Source: JAJDOJ01 sp034722015 (GTDB lineage Bacteria; Pseudomonadota; Gammaproteobacteria; JAJDOJ01). Taken from it: a DNA stretch of 64,000 nucleotides. Location: the NCBI GenBank assembly GCA_034722015.1, contig JAYENI010000157.1, positions 1-64,000 of the forward strand, written 5' to 3'. Position 1 is the first letter of the stretch, and every line of letters begins with the position of its first letter. The notes under the pieces are model-generated. The model was not told the origin of the DNA. It was given only the letters and a program-made list of their open reading frames with translations, and searched no databases. Made by a program: the position numbers and the translations under genes. Positions 52,491 through 62,045 of this stretch are shown in pieces.

Positions 52491-53945
52491 GTGAATACAC
52501 CAATACAGCGCCGTACCAAGATCATCGCCACCCTGGGCCCGGCGACGGACCATGACGGTGTGCTCGAGGACATGATCAGCGAGGGATTGAACGTCGTTCG
52601 CATCAACTACTCGCATGGGGATCCGGCGGACCATGTGCGGCGCGCCGAGCGGGTTCGCGAGATTTCCGCCGCGCGCCAGTGCCACATCGGCATCCTCGGT
52701 GATCTGCAGGGACCCAAGATCCGTATCGGGCGTTTCGCTGAAGGTCGGGTGACGCTGAATCCGGGCGACCCGTTCGTTCTCGATTCCCGCCTGGACACCA
52801 GCGACGGAGACGTGGAACGCGTCGGCATCACCTACCCGTCACTTCCCGAGGACGTCCGGCCAGGCGATACACTGTTGCTCGACGACGGGCGCGTGGTTCT
52901 CGATGTCGAACAGGTTGCCAGACACGAAATCTCCACCCGCGTCAGGGTGGGCGGCGTACTGGGTGACAGCAAGGGAATCAATCGGCAGGGTGGCGGACTT
53001 TCGGCGCCTTCCCTGACCGACAAGGACAGGAAGGACATCGAGCTGGCGTCCCGGATGGACGTCGATTACCTGGCCGTCTCGTTTCCGCGCACGGCCGAAG
53101 ATATACGCGAGGCGCGGCTTTTATTGCGGGGCGCAGGCGGGGGAGGCGGCATCATCGCCAAGATCGAACGTCCCGAGGCGCTGGAGTGTATCGACGAGAT
53201 CATCGAGGCCTCGGACGGCATCATGATCGCCAGGGGGGATCTCGGCGTCGAGATCGGTGACGCGGAACTGCCGGCGGTACAGAAGCGCCTCATCACCAAG
53301 GCGCGGAACATGAACCGGGTGGTGATCACCGCGACCCAGATGATGGAAACGATGAGTTTCAACCCGATTCCGACCCGTGCGGAGGTGTTCGATGTGGCGA
53401 ATGCCGTGCTTGACGGCACCGACGCGGTGATGCTTTCAGGGGAAACCGCTGTCGGCAAGTATCCCGTACAGGCGATCGAGGCGATGAGCAGGATCTGCCT
53501 GGCGGCCGAGACGCAGCGGGTGGCAAAGCGCTCGGATCACCGGATCGACACCCGTTTTCAGCGGGTCGACGAGGCGATTGCCATGGCCACGATGTATACG
53601 GCCAATCACCTTGGCGTCCGGGCAATTGCGGCGCTTTCCGAATCCGGGTCCACGCCGTTGTGGATGTCGCGCATCAGCTCGGCGATCCCCATATACGCCT
53701 TGACGGGACACGACCGCACGAGTAGAAAAGTGACGCTTTACCGGGGGGTCTACCCGGCCAACATCGAGACGACGCAGACCAGTCACGCCAAGGCGAACCG
53801 GGACGCGGTCGATGTGCTCAAGCAACGCGGGGTCGTGCAGGATGGAGATCTCGTCCTGATCACCAAGGGTGATCTGATGGGTGTCGATGGCGGCACCAAC
53901 GCGATGAAAATCGTCCGCGTCGGAGAACTCGTTGACACCGAGTGA
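52491..53945 (+). CDS. pyk: Pyruvate kinase
   Basis: A 484-residue enzyme. TKIIATLGPATDHD, DLQGPKIRIGRF, IIAKIERPEALECIDEI, IMIARGDLGVEI and ITATQMMETM are diagnostic. The GTG start lies 27 bp after pgk. Its presence in this block is typical of several chemoautotrophic Gammaproteobacteria. Confidence 0.96.
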   Translation: MNTPIQRRTKIIATLGPATDHDGVLEDMISEGLNVVRINYSHGDPADHVRRAERVREISAARQCHIGILGDLQGPKIRIGRFAEGRVTLNPGDPFVLDSRLDTSDGDVERVGITYPSLPEDVRPGDTLLLDDGRVVLDVEQVARHEISTRVRVGGVLGDSKGINRQGGGLSAPSLTDKDRKDIELASRMDVDYLAVSFPRTAEDIREARLLLRGAGGGGGIIAKIERPEALECIDEIIEASDGIMIARGDLGVEIGDAELPAVQKRLITKARNMNRVVITATQMMETMSFNPIPTRAEVFDVANAVLDGTDAVMLSGETAVGKYPVQAIEAMSRICLAAETQRVAKRSDHRIDTRFQRVDEAIAMATMYTANHLGVRAIAALSESGSTPLWMSRISSAIPIYALTGHDRTSRKVTLYRGVYPANIETTQTSHAKANRDAVDVLKQRGVVQDGDLVLITKGDLMGVDGGTNAMKIVRVGELVDTE

Positions 53946-53999
53946 GACGAGACGGCGTGGCAATGCGGATTTTTAAGTTCAACAGCAGGAGAAGACGAC

Positions 54000-55064
54000 A
54001 TGGCCCTGATTTCACTTCGGCAATTGCTGGATCACGCCGCCGAGCACGGATATGGCGTGCCGGCGTATAACGTCAACAACATGGAGCAGATGCACGCCAT
54101 CATGGAGGCCGCCGACGAGACCGACAGTCCCGTCATCGTCCAGGCCTCGGCAGGCGCGCGTTCGTATGCCGGTGCCCCGTTTCTGCGGCACCTCATCCTG
54201 GCCGCCGTCGAGCAATGGCCGCATATCCCGGTGGTGATGCACCAGGATCACGGGACCTCCCCGGCGGTTTGCCAGCGCTCCATCCAGCTGGGTTTCACCT
54301 CCGTCATGATGGACGGATCACTCGGGGAAGACGGCAAGACACCGGCCTCCTACGAGTACAATGTCGACGTGACAAAACGCACGGTGGAGATGGCCCACGC
54401 GTGCGGTGTCTCTGTCGAGGGCGAACTCGGTTGCCTGGGATCGCTCGAGACCGGAATGGCCGGCGAGGAAGACGGCATCGGGGCCGAGGGCGTACTGGAC
54501 CACTCCCAGCTGCTGACCGATCCCGAGGAAGCGGCGGATTTCGTCAAGGAAACCGGCGTGGACGCCCTGGCGATCGCCATTGGTACCTCTCACGGTGCCT
54601 ACAAGTTCACGCGTCCCCCTACCGGAGACATCCTCGCCATCGACCGGATCAAGGAGATCCATGCCCGGATCCCCAACACCCACCTCGTGATGCACGGCTC
54701 CAGTTCCGTTCCCCAGGACTGGCTGGCGATCATCAACAAGTACGGCGGCGACATGGGCGAGACCTATGGCGTTCCGGTCGAGGAAATCGCCGAGGGCATT
54801 CGCAACGGTGTCAGGAAGGTGAATATCGACACCGATCTGCGGATGGCCTCGACCGGAGCCATCCGCAAGCACTTGGCCGACAACCCCAAGAATTTCGATC
54901 CCCGGAAATACTTCATTGCGGCGACCAAGGCAATGAAGGATATCTGCAAGGCCCGTTACGAGGCATTCGGGACCGCCGGACACGCTTCGGAAATCAAGGC
55001 CATCGATCTCGAGGCCATGGTGACGCGCTACGACAGCGGCGAACTCGACCCCAAGATAAACTAG
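54000..55064 (+). CDS. fba: Class II fructose-bisphosphate aldolase
   Basis: A 354-residue zinc-dependent aldolase, CbbA-type. Metal ligands are in VVMHQDHGTSP and LVMHGSSSVP; VSVEGELGCLGSLE and KVNIDTDLRMA are family motifs. It acts on fructose-1,6- and probably sedoheptulose-1,7-bisphosphate. Last gene of the block, followed by a hairpin. Confidence 0.96.
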   Translation: MALISLRQLLDHAAEHGYGVPAYNVNNMEQMHAIMEAADETDSPVIVQASAGARSYAGAPFLRHLILAAVEQWPHIPVVMHQDHGTSPAVCQRSIQLGFTSVMMDGSLGEDGKTPASYEYNVDVTKRTVEMAHACGVSVEGELGCLGSLETGMAGEEDGIGAEGVLDHSQLLTDPEEAADFVKETGVDALAIAIGTSHGAYKFTRPPTGDILAIDRIKEIHARIPNTHLVMHGSSSVPQDWLAIINKYGGDMGETYGVPVEEIAEGIRNGVRKVNIDTDLRMASTGAIRKHLADNPKNFDPRKYFIAATKAMKDICKARYEAFGTAGHASEIKAIDLEAMVTRYDSGELDPKIN

Positions 55065-55109
55065 GTCGCTCAGTGTGCGCGGGGAAACACGGCTTCGGGC
55101 CGTTCACTC

Positions 55110-55127
55110 CCCGGGATGAATCCCGGG
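55110..55127 (+). terminator. Hairpin after fba
   Basis: CCCGGGAT, GA loop, ATCCCGGG, an 8-bp perfect stem 46 bp after the fba stop. No T-run follows. A possible end signal for the tkt operon or part of the glnK upstream region. Confidence 0.4.
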
Positions 55128-55245
55128 TGTTCGCCCACCGTCTTGAGGTGGCGGCGCCCGGTTTCACCGCAACCCACCGTCGTGTTCGAGGCCGGACAGG
55201 CGGCTCGCTCAATATCCCGGTCATCGAGTCGGGAGGGAACAGGTA

Positions 55246-55584
55246 GTGAAACTCATTAGCTCAATTATCAAGCCGTTCAAGCTGGACGACGTCAGGGAAG
55301 CGCTCTCGGAGATGGGAGTGAAAGGTCTGACGGTGACCGAGGTCAAGGGTTTCGGAAGGCAGAAGGGACACACCGAACTCTACAGGGGCGCGGAATACGT
55401 CGTCGATTTTCTCCCCAAGGTGAAACTCGAGGTCGCGGTCTCCGACGACCAGGTCGATGGTGTCATCGAGGCGATCACGAACGCCGCCCGGACGGGGAAG
55501 ATCGGGGACGGCAAGATTTTTGTCTCGGATATCTTACAGGTGGTCCGGATCCGCACGGGCGAATCCGGGGACGCTGCACTGTAG
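55246..55584 (+). CDS. glnK: P-II nitrogen regulatory protein (GlnK type)
   Basis: A 112-residue trimeric signal protein. The T-loop with the uridylylated Tyr51 is GHTELYRGAEYVVDFLPK; KIGDGKIFV and the ADP-ribosyl-like C-terminal VVRIRTGE are intact. The GTG start follows GGAGGG. Directly upstream of amtB, so it is the GlnK that blocks the ammonium channel when nitrogen is in excess. No sigma-54 (-24/-12) site was found by eye. Confidence 0.93.
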   Translation: MKLISSIIKPFKLDDVREALSEMGVKGLTVTEVKGFGRQKGHTELYRGAEYVVDFLPKVKLEVAVSDDQVDGVIEAITNAARTGKIGDGKIFVSDILQVVRIRTGESGDAAL

Positions 55585-55859
55585 ACGGCGACCCGCCCGG
55601 GCCGGACGCGTTCGAATACTCGCGCCAGCGTTTCCCACGAAACCGACAGGCGCCTGGATGACCTTCTTTTTCGGGGCGCGCCTGGAAAGCTGTTCCTTTT
55701 TGCAAGAGCGGTACCCCTCACGACCATCTGGAATCTACCGGGAATGCGAAAACCGGTGGTAATGATCAGCCCACGCCACCCCTGGCAGCCGGACCATGAA
55801 AATCAGGCGCGCATTTGCATGTCTCGCGCAAGGCAGCATGGAACAGGAGAATCAGGAAG

Positions 55860-57161
55860 ATGAAGACACCCCTCTCAACCCTTGGTCCTTTCGCCGCAGC
55901 GGGACTGACCCTTGTACCCTCGGCCGTGCTCGCCGAAGGAACACTGGACAGTGGCGATACGGCATGGCTGTTGACTTCGACGGCCCTGGTGCTGTTCATG
56001 ACCATACCGGGTTTGTCGATGTTCTACGCAGGACTGGTTCGTGCGAAGAATGTGCTGTCGGTCCTGATGCAGTGTTTCGCCATCACCTGCATGGTGTCAC
56101 TGCTCTGGGTGTTTTTCGCCTACAGCCTGGCATTCACCGACGGTGGGGGCCTCAACGACTGGATCGGCGGTCTGGCGAAGGCGATGCTCTCGGGTGTGGA
56201 GCGGGGATCGGTCGAGGGGACCATTCCGGAGACCGTTTTCGTGATGTTCCAGATGACGTTCGCCATTATCACTCCGGCGCTTGTGGTCGGGGCCTTCGCC
56301 GAGCGAATGAAGTTTTCTGCGATGATGTGGTTTTCCGCCCTTTGGCTGGTGCTGGTCTACCTTCCGGTCTGCCATTGGGTCTGGGGCGGAGGCTGGCTCT
56401 CGGATCTGGGTGTACTCGACTTCGCCGGCGGGCTGGTGGTGCATGTGACCGCCGGGACAGGCGCACTGGTGGCCGCCCTGGTGATTGGCACCCGTCGCGG
56501 GTTTCCGCAGACCGCCATGCCGCCTCACAACCTGACCATGACGGTTGCCGGGGCCGGGATGCTCTGGGTTGGCTGGTTTGGTTTCAACGCCGGCAGCGCG
56601 GTGGCGTCCAGCTCGGATGCCGGTATGGCCATGCTGGTGACGCACATCAGCGCGGCGACCGCATCGCTCGCGTGGATGACCATGGAGTGGTTGCGATACG
56701 GAAAGCCCAGCGTACTGGGTATCGTGACCGGTATGGTGGCCGGTCTCGGCTCGATCACCCCGGCGTCCGGATTCGTCGGGCCGCTCGGCGCACTGCTGAT
56801 CGGCCTTACCGCGGGCATCGTTTGCTTCGGGGCGACCAATATGCTCAAGCGTGTCCTGAAGGTCGATGACTCTCTCGATGTCTTTCCCGTTCACGGTGTC
56901 GGCGGCATGATCGGCACGATATTTGCCGGGTTCCTGGTCGTATCCTCCTTCGGCGGGGCGGGCCTGGCCGAGGGAATGACCGTAGGACGGCAGGTCGGAG
57001 TACAGGTCATCGGGGTCCTCGCAACGCTGGCCTGGACGGCCGTCGTTACGTTCGTCATTCTAAAGGTCGTCGATGTGATGATCGGCCTGCGCGTTTCGCA
57101 CGAGGACGAGACCCAGGGACTCGACGTCACCCAGCACGAAGAGACCGGCTACAACATCTGA
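55860..57161 (+). CDS. amtB: Ammonium transporter AmtB
   Basis: A 433-residue channel with a cleaved signal peptide (LTLVPSAVLA) and 11 membrane helices. ALVLFMTIPGLSMFYAGLVR, the Phe gate region, DFAGGLVVHVTAGTGALVAA (first twin His) and FPVHGVGGMIGTIFAGF (second His) are conserved. AGGAG precedes the ATG at 55860. The cytoplasmic tail ends in VTQHEETGYNI. Confidence 0.95.
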   Translation: MKTPLSTLGPFAAAGLTLVPSAVLAEGTLDSGDTAWLLTSTALVLFMTIPGLSMFYAGLVRAKNVLSVLMQCFAITCMVSLLWVFFAYSLAFTDGGGLNDWIGGLAKAMLSGVERGSVEGTIPETVFVMFQMTFAIITPALVVGAFAERMKFSAMMWFSALWLVLVYLPVCHWVWGGGWLSDLGVLDFAGGLVVHVTAGTGALVAALVIGTRRGFPQTAMPPHNLTMTVAGAGMLWVGWFGFNAGSAVASSSDAGMAMLVTHISAATASLAWMTMEWLRYGKPSVLGIVTGMVAGLGSITPASGFVGPLGALLIGLTAGIVCFGATNMLKRVLKVDDSLDVFPVHGVGGMIGTIFAGFLVVSSFGGAGLAEGMTVGRQVGVQVIGVLATLAWTAVVTFVILKVVDVMIGLRVSHEDETQGLDVTQHEETGYNI

Positions 57162-57250
57162 TTCCGCCACTCGCCGCGACGGGCGTCGCGGCGATCGAGC
57201 GATTGAACCCCGGGTGCATCCAGGCTTCGGGATCCGACCCATGGGGTGGT

Positions 57251-57658
57251 ATGGCATCAAGCGACTGGTTCCTGGAAAAATTTCCCTGCCCCTGTTGCGG
57301 TTACCTCGTGTTTGACGCGCAACCGGGAAGCCATGCGCACTGCCCGATTTGCTGCTGGGAGGACGATCTTGCGCAGCTGCGCTTTCCCCTGATGAACGGA
57401 AGCGCCAATGTCGTGTCCCTGGAAACTGCGCAGAGGAACTTCGCCGAGTTCGGCGCATCGGAGCGCAGAAAGCGGGCCATGGGTCGAGAACCTTTCGAAA
57501 TGGAGCGCAGAGAGGGTGATTGGCGCCTGCTCGATCCGGTTCAGGACAATATCGAGGAGCCTCGAAGGGGTATCGACTATTCAGACTCGTATCCCGAGGC
57601 GAATACCACCGTACTGTATTACTGGCGAGTGACCTACTGGCGCAGGTTGAACAGCTAA
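57251..57658 (+). CDS. CPCC-family cysteine-rich protein
   Basis: A 135-residue protein with FPCPCCGYLVFD at the start and HCPICCWEDD next, a four-plus-cysteine metal site of the CPCC family, and the conserved VSLETAQRNFAEFGASE. The function is unknown. The TAA stop (57656-57658) is the left flank of a repeat; before that insertion its stop overlapped that of convergent bioD as CTAA. Confidence 0.82.
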   Translation: MASSDWFLEKFPCPCCGYLVFDAQPGSHAHCPICCWEDDLAQLRFPLMNGSANVVSLETAQRNFAEFGASERRKRAMGREPFEMERREGDWRLLDPVQDNIEEPRRGIDYSDSYPEANTTVLYYWRVTYWRRLNS

Positions 57659-57815
57659 GGCGATTTCTGTCAAATAACATACCAGCCTGCTTGTCTTGTC
57701 GTCCATCTTCGGCGTTGCGGCAACAGTTGCATAGAGCGACTATGCGCCCGTTGCCGCGCCTTGAAGACGAACGAAAATCCTGCGCAATCTGGTATGTTAT
57801 TTTCCGGCAGTCGCC
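57659..57815 (+). repeat. Dispersed palindromic repeat, full-length copy 10
   Basis: 157 bp, forward orientation, flanked by TAA on both sides (57656-57658, 57816-57818). It shows paired changes in three stems: TAACATACC/GGTATGTTA, GCGGCAAC/GTTGCCGC and CATAG/CTATG. It lies inside the formerly overlapping stop codons of two convergent genes, and both stops survived. Confidence 0.92.
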
Positions 57816-58519
57816 TAACCTTGAGCCGGACGGCGCGTCACGAGGTCAGCGAGATCCTCGACCCAAACACTGCTGCTGTCCGGTGCCCCAAGGCGTTCGC
57901 TACAAAGAACCGGACAGTCCAGGTAACGCCTGAGGTCAGCTGCGTTGTCCATTGCGGAGTCTACCGGCGCCTCGATCCGGTTCAGCAACACCGCGCACAA
58001 TGTCAGTTTGTGTTTGGCGATTGCCGCGGCGCTGAGCAGGGTGTGGTTGATGCAACCCAGCCGGTCGGCCACCACAAGTAACACAGGCAGGTCGAGTGCT
58101 TCGGCGAGATCGGCATTGAGGGCGTCACGGGTCAACGGGGAATAGAACCCTCCTGCACCTTCCACCAGGGTAAATTCTTCGGTTTCGATCCGGCAGGCCT
58201 CGATAACGTCGGAAAGCGAGACATTGACTCCGGCCTGTTCCGCAGCCCTTGCCGGCGATACGGGTTGTGGAAGGCGCCAGCGACACACGACGTCGAGCGC
58301 TGTTCCGCCAGGGACCGCGGCGGCCAGGATCCCCGCGTCCGTCAGCCTGTCGTCACCGAACTCCCAACCCGACTCGAGCGGTTTGCGTGGGGCAACGCGC
58401 AGCCCCCGGCGGGCGAGTGCAGGGATCAGTCGTGCGCCGGCCCAGGTCTTGCCGACACCCGTGTCGGTGCCGGTGATGAAAATCCCTGGCGCGTTCCATT
58501 CCGAAATTGTGTGCTTCAT
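57815..58519 (-). CDS. bioD: Dethiobiotin synthetase BioD
   Basis: A 234-residue ATP-dependent ligase closing the ureido ring of biotin. The Walker-like GIFITGTDTGVGKTWAGARL, APRKPLESGWEFGDD and VEGAGGFYSPLT are diagnostic. The ATG at 58517-58519 gives the proper N-terminus; longer frames overlap the divergent MMPL gene. The stop TAG (57815-57817) is completed by the first base of the repeat. Other bio genes are not in the window. Confidence 0.95.
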   Translation of the reverse strand: MKHTISEWNAPGIFITGTDTGVGKTWAGARLIPALARRGLRVAPRKPLESGWEFGDDRLTDAGILAAAVPGGTALDVVCRWRLPQPVSPARAAEQAGVNVSLSDVIEACRIETEEFTLVEGAGGFYSPLTRDALNADLAEALDLPVLLVVADRLGCINHTLLSAAAIAKHKLTLCAVLLNRIEAPVDSAMDNAADLRRYLDCPVLCSERLGAPDSSSVWVEDLADLVTRRPAQG

Positions 58520-58659
58520 GTTTCCCGCGTCTTCAGTGGAATCCGCCTCGATCGCGATGGCGTATGCCAATCCAGATTCCAAACCGTGACGTAGTGCCGC
58601 GTAACGGGATGCTCCCTCCGACGCGTCGTTCGCCATGGTGAGTTCCGTCCCGGGGCGGT

Positions 58660-60978
58660 ATGATCGTCGCTGGCCAGACACGCGGACAAAAACTCGTGAT
58701 CGACAAATACGCCCGATTCCTGATTCGTTGGCGGTACCTCGTTATTGTCGCCACGCTGGCTGTGGTGGCTGTTCTGGCCAGCGGCGGGCGGTTCCTCCAG
58801 TTCACAAACGATTACCGCGTCTTTTTCGGTGAGAGCAATCCGCAGCTCGAGGCGTTCGAGAACCTGCAGGACAGCTACACCAAGAACGACAATGTCCTGA
58901 TCATGCTGTTGCCGTCCGACGGTGACGTCTTCTCGGGCGACACCCTCGAGGCAATCAAGGAACTCACGACCCGCGCCTGGCAGATCCCCTTTTCGATTCG
59001 GGTCGATTCCATCGCCAATTTCCAGCATACCTCGGCGGACGGGGACGACCTGCTGGTCGAGGATCTCGTCGACGAGGTGGATGGGCTCTCCGATCAAGAC
59101 CGGGAGACGATCCGCGAAATCGCGCTCAGGGAACCGATACTGGTCAACCGCCTGGTCTCCCCCGACAGTCGTGCCGCGGCGGTCAACGTCACCGTCGAGC
59201 TGCCGGGGGTCGATCCGACCAACGAGGTCCCCGAGGTCGTGGCGTACGCGCGCTCGATCGTCGCCGATTTCGAGGCCCGTTACCCCGATATCGCGTTTCA
59301 CGTCAGCGGTGTCGTGATGATGAACAACGCCTTCCCCGAGGCGAGCAAGGCCGACATGAGCCTGCTGGTTCCCCTCGCATTCGTGGTGATCGTCGTAAGC
59401 CTCGTCCTGTTCCTTCGCAATATCCCCGCAGCGATAGCCACGGTCATCGTCGTCATCTTATCCATCCTGGCGGCGATGGGGACCACGGGTTGGCTCGGCA
59501 TCAAGCTCACGCCCCCATCCGCCAGCGCTCCGACACTGATTCTCACCCTGGCGGTGGCCGACTGTGTCCATTTCCTGACGACATTCCTTCATTCGATGCG
59601 CGCCGGCGCGCAGCGCCACGACGCCGTTATCGAGAGTCTGCGAGTCAATTTTCATCCGATCTTTCTCACCTCTCTCACCACGATAATCGGTTTCCTGAGC
59701 CTGAATTTCAGTGACTCTCCACCGTTCCATGATCTCGGAAACATCACCGCGATCGGCGTCGCCTACGCCTTCGTACTCAGCGTGTTGTTTCTGCCTGCCT
59801 TCGTCGCGGTGCTTCCGGTCAGGGCGCGACGGGAGCCGGGTCTCGGCGGGGGCATGATGGGCCCACTGGCCGAGTTCGTGATTCGAAGGCGGCGCGCCCT
59901 GCTGATCGTGATGGGTGTGATTTCCATCGCGTTGATCGCGCAGATCCCCCGCAATGAACTGAACGACGTTTTCGTCGAGTATTTCGATACCTCGATCGAT
60001 TTCCGCAACGATACCGACATGGTCACCGAACACCTGACCGGGCTCTACTTTATCGACTACTCGCTCGACAGCAAGGAGTCCGGCGGCATCAGCCGACCCG
60101 AATTCCTCGAGGCCGTCAAGCGCTTCACATTGTGGTTGCGTTCGCAGCCGGAGGTGATACACGTCAGTGCAATCACGGACATCTTCGAGCGGCTCAACAA
60201 GAACATGCACGCCGACGACGAGGCGTGGTACCGCCTGCCGGAGCAGCGCGACCTCGCGGCCCAGTACCTGCTGCTGTACGAGATGTCACTGCCCTACGGG
60301 TTGGACCTGAACAACCAGATCGACGTGGACAAGGCCAGCACGCGCCTGTCGGTCAGCATGCATACGATCTCAACGCGCGGCGTGATCGAATTCGAGTCAC
60401 GAGCGAAGGACTGGATGCAGGCCAACACACCGGATCTTGTCACCCAGGGCGCCAGTCCGACCGTGATGTTTTCCCACATCGGCGCACGGAATATTCGCAG
60501 CATGCTGTGGGGAACCACACTGGCGCTGGTGCTGATCTCACTGGTCCTCATCTTTGCGCTGCGGTCGCTGAAACTCGGGCTGATCAGTCTGGTGCCGAAT
60601 CTGCTGCCCGCGGGCATTGCCTTCGGGATCTGGGGGATCTTTGTCGGCGAGATCGGTCTCGCCCTTTCGGTCGTGATGGGGATGACCCTGGGCATCGTGG
60701 TGGACGACACGGTACATTTCCTCAGCAAGTATCTCAGGGCGAGGAGAGAACGGGGTTGCAACGCGGAGGACGCGGTGCGCTATGCGTTCTCCAGCGTAGG
60801 CATTGCGCTGTGGGTCACGACCGTGGTGCTGGTGGCCGGATTCCTGGTGTTGTCGCTGTCGGCCTTCGAACTCAATGCCGGGATGGGGCTGCTCACCGCC
60901 GTGACGATCACAATCGCCCTGATCGTGGATTTCCTTCTGTTACCGCCCCTGTTGATGATCTTCAAGGAGGTCGCGTGA
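58660..60978 (+). CDS. MMPL/RND-superfamily permease
   Basis: A 772-residue inner-membrane protein with two six-helix halves, each preceded by a large periplasmic loop. LVPLAFVVIVVSLVLFLRNI and TLALVLISLVLIFALRSL start the central helix sets; the proton-relay region TLAVADCVHFLTTFLHSM and the second copy MGMTLGIVVDDTVHFLSKYL each have the Asp typical of this superfamily. Related proteins (HpnN, MmpL) export lipids. It is coupled by ATGATG overlap to a periplasmic LolA-like gene. Confidence 0.9.
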   Translation: MIVAGQTRGQKLVIDKYARFLIRWRYLVIVATLAVVAVLASGGRFLQFTNDYRVFFGESNPQLEAFENLQDSYTKNDNVLIMLLPSDGDVFSGDTLEAIKELTTRAWQIPFSIRVDSIANFQHTSADGDDLLVEDLVDEVDGLSDQDRETIREIALREPILVNRLVSPDSRAAAVNVTVELPGVDPTNEVPEVVAYARSIVADFEARYPDIAFHVSGVVMMNNAFPEASKADMSLLVPLAFVVIVVSLVLFLRNIPAAIATVIVVILSILAAMGTTGWLGIKLTPPSASAPTLILTLAVADCVHFLTTFLHSMRAGAQRHDAVIESLRVNFHPIFLTSLTTIIGFLSLNFSDSPPFHDLGNITAIGVAYAFVLSVLFLPAFVAVLPVRARREPGLGGGMMGPLAEFVIRRRRALLIVMGVISIALIAQIPRNELNDVFVEYFDTSIDFRNDTDMVTEHLTGLYFIDYSLDSKESGGISRPEFLEAVKRFTLWLRSQPEVIHVSAITDIFERLNKNMHADDEAWYRLPEQRDLAAQYLLLYEMSLPYGLDLNNQIDVDKASTRLSVSMHTISTRGVIEFESRAKDWMQANTPDLVTQGASPTVMFSHIGARNIRSMLWGTTLALVLISLVLIFALRSLKLGLISLVPNLLPAGIAFGIWGIFVGEIGLALSVVMGMTLGIVVDDTVHFLSKYLRARRERGCNAEDAVRYAFSSVGIALWVTTVVLVAGFLVLSLSAFELNAGMGLLTAVTITIALIVDFLLLPPLLMIFKEVA

Positions 60979-61754
60979 TGAGACTCGCATGCGTGATGTT
61001 GATTCTGATGTCCCTGCCCGCAATGGCGGAAACCCCGGAAGAGAAGGGGCTCGCCATCGCGGTTGCCGCCGACGAGCGCGACGCGGGTTTCGGCGACTTC
61101 ACCGCCGACATGGTGATGACCCTCAAGAACCGCAAGGGCAAGACCAGCGTCAGGAACCTGAGGGTGAAGACCCTCGAGGTCCAGGGCGACGGGGACAGGA
61201 GCCTTTCCGTTTTCGATCGGCCGAGGGACGTCAAGAACACGGTGATGCTCACCTACGCACACGGACTCGAACCTGACGACCAATGGCTGTACCTGCCCGC
61301 GGTCAAGCGGGTCAAGCGCATCCACTCGAAGAACAAGTCAGGGCCGTTCATGGGCAGCGAGTTCGCCTTCGAGGACCTGGGGTCGCAGGAGGTCGAGAAG
61401 TACACCTACAAGTATCTGCGTGACGAGCCGTGCGCAGACGGGTGGCAGTGTTATGTCGTGGAGCGCTTTCCCGCCTACGAGCATTCCGGCTACACCCGGC
61501 AGGTGGGCTGGATCGACAAGGACGAGTACCGGCCCGTCAAGACCGAGTTCTACGATCGCAAAAACTCCCTGCTCAAGACCCTGGAGATGTCGGGATACCA
61601 GGAATACATCGGTCGCTACTGGCGACCCGACATCATGTCCATGCAGAACCACCAGACGGCGAAGTCCACACTGCTCGAATGGCAGGATTATCAGTTCGGG
61701 ACCGGGCTTGGCGACCGGGACTTCAATCCGAACTCCCTGAGCCGGATGCGTTGA
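60978..61754 (+). CDS. LolA-like outer-membrane lipoprotein-sorting protein
   Basis: A 258-residue exported protein: signal peptide MRLACVMLILMSLPAMA, then an incomplete beta-barrel domain of the LolA-like type (DFTADMVMTLKNRKGKTSVR, TVMLTYAHGLEPDDQWLYLP, KRVKRIHSKNKSGPFMGSEF, NPNSLSRMR). A perfect AAGGAGGT precedes the ATG within the permease's last codons, so the pair is translationally coupled. Members next to MMPL permeases are thought to carry lipid-type cargo across the periplasm. Confidence 0.88.
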   Translation: MRLACVMLILMSLPAMAETPEEKGLAIAVAADERDAGFGDFTADMVMTLKNRKGKTSVRNLRVKTLEVQGDGDRSLSVFDRPRDVKNTVMLTYAHGLEPDDQWLYLPAVKRVKRIHSKNKSGPFMGSEFAFEDLGSQEVEKYTYKYLRDEPCADGWQCYVVERFPAYEHSGYTRQVGWIDKDEYRPVKTEFYDRKNSLLKTLEMSGYQEYIGRYWRPDIMSMQNHQTAKSTLLEWQDYQFGTGLGDRDFNPNSLSRMR

Positions 61755-61888
61755 CCCGCTCCGGGCCGTACACGGGGTGGACCGGGGGCCGCGGAATCCG
61801 TTCATGCCCCGGCGGCACCCGGCCGGTGGCTATGTTTCCCGGGAAGTTCGCGCGCGGAGGCCCGGCGGAGCGACGTCCGCAGTGGTAA

Positions 61889-62045
61889 AGCGATTACCGG
61901 AAAATGACATACCAGATTTTGCCGGATTTTCGGTCGTCATCAAGGCGCGACAACAGGCGCATCGTCGATCGATGGAACGGTTGTCGCAACACAAAGGACG
62001 GACGAAAAGACAAGCAAGATGGTATGTCATTTGACAGAAATCGCC
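61889..62045 (-). repeat. Dispersed palindromic repeat, full-length copy 11
   Basis: 157 bp, reverse orientation, flanked by TAA on both sides (61886-61888, 62046-62048). The left tip is AGCGATT (one change). Its right part contains ATGTCATTTGACAG (from 62024), an ATG in frame with the downstream outer-membrane protein gene. Confidence 0.9.

Noticed and set aside
55065..55245. Sigma-54 promoter in front of glnK-amtB
   Set aside because: No TGGCAC-N5-TTGC-like pair with correct spacing was found by eye.
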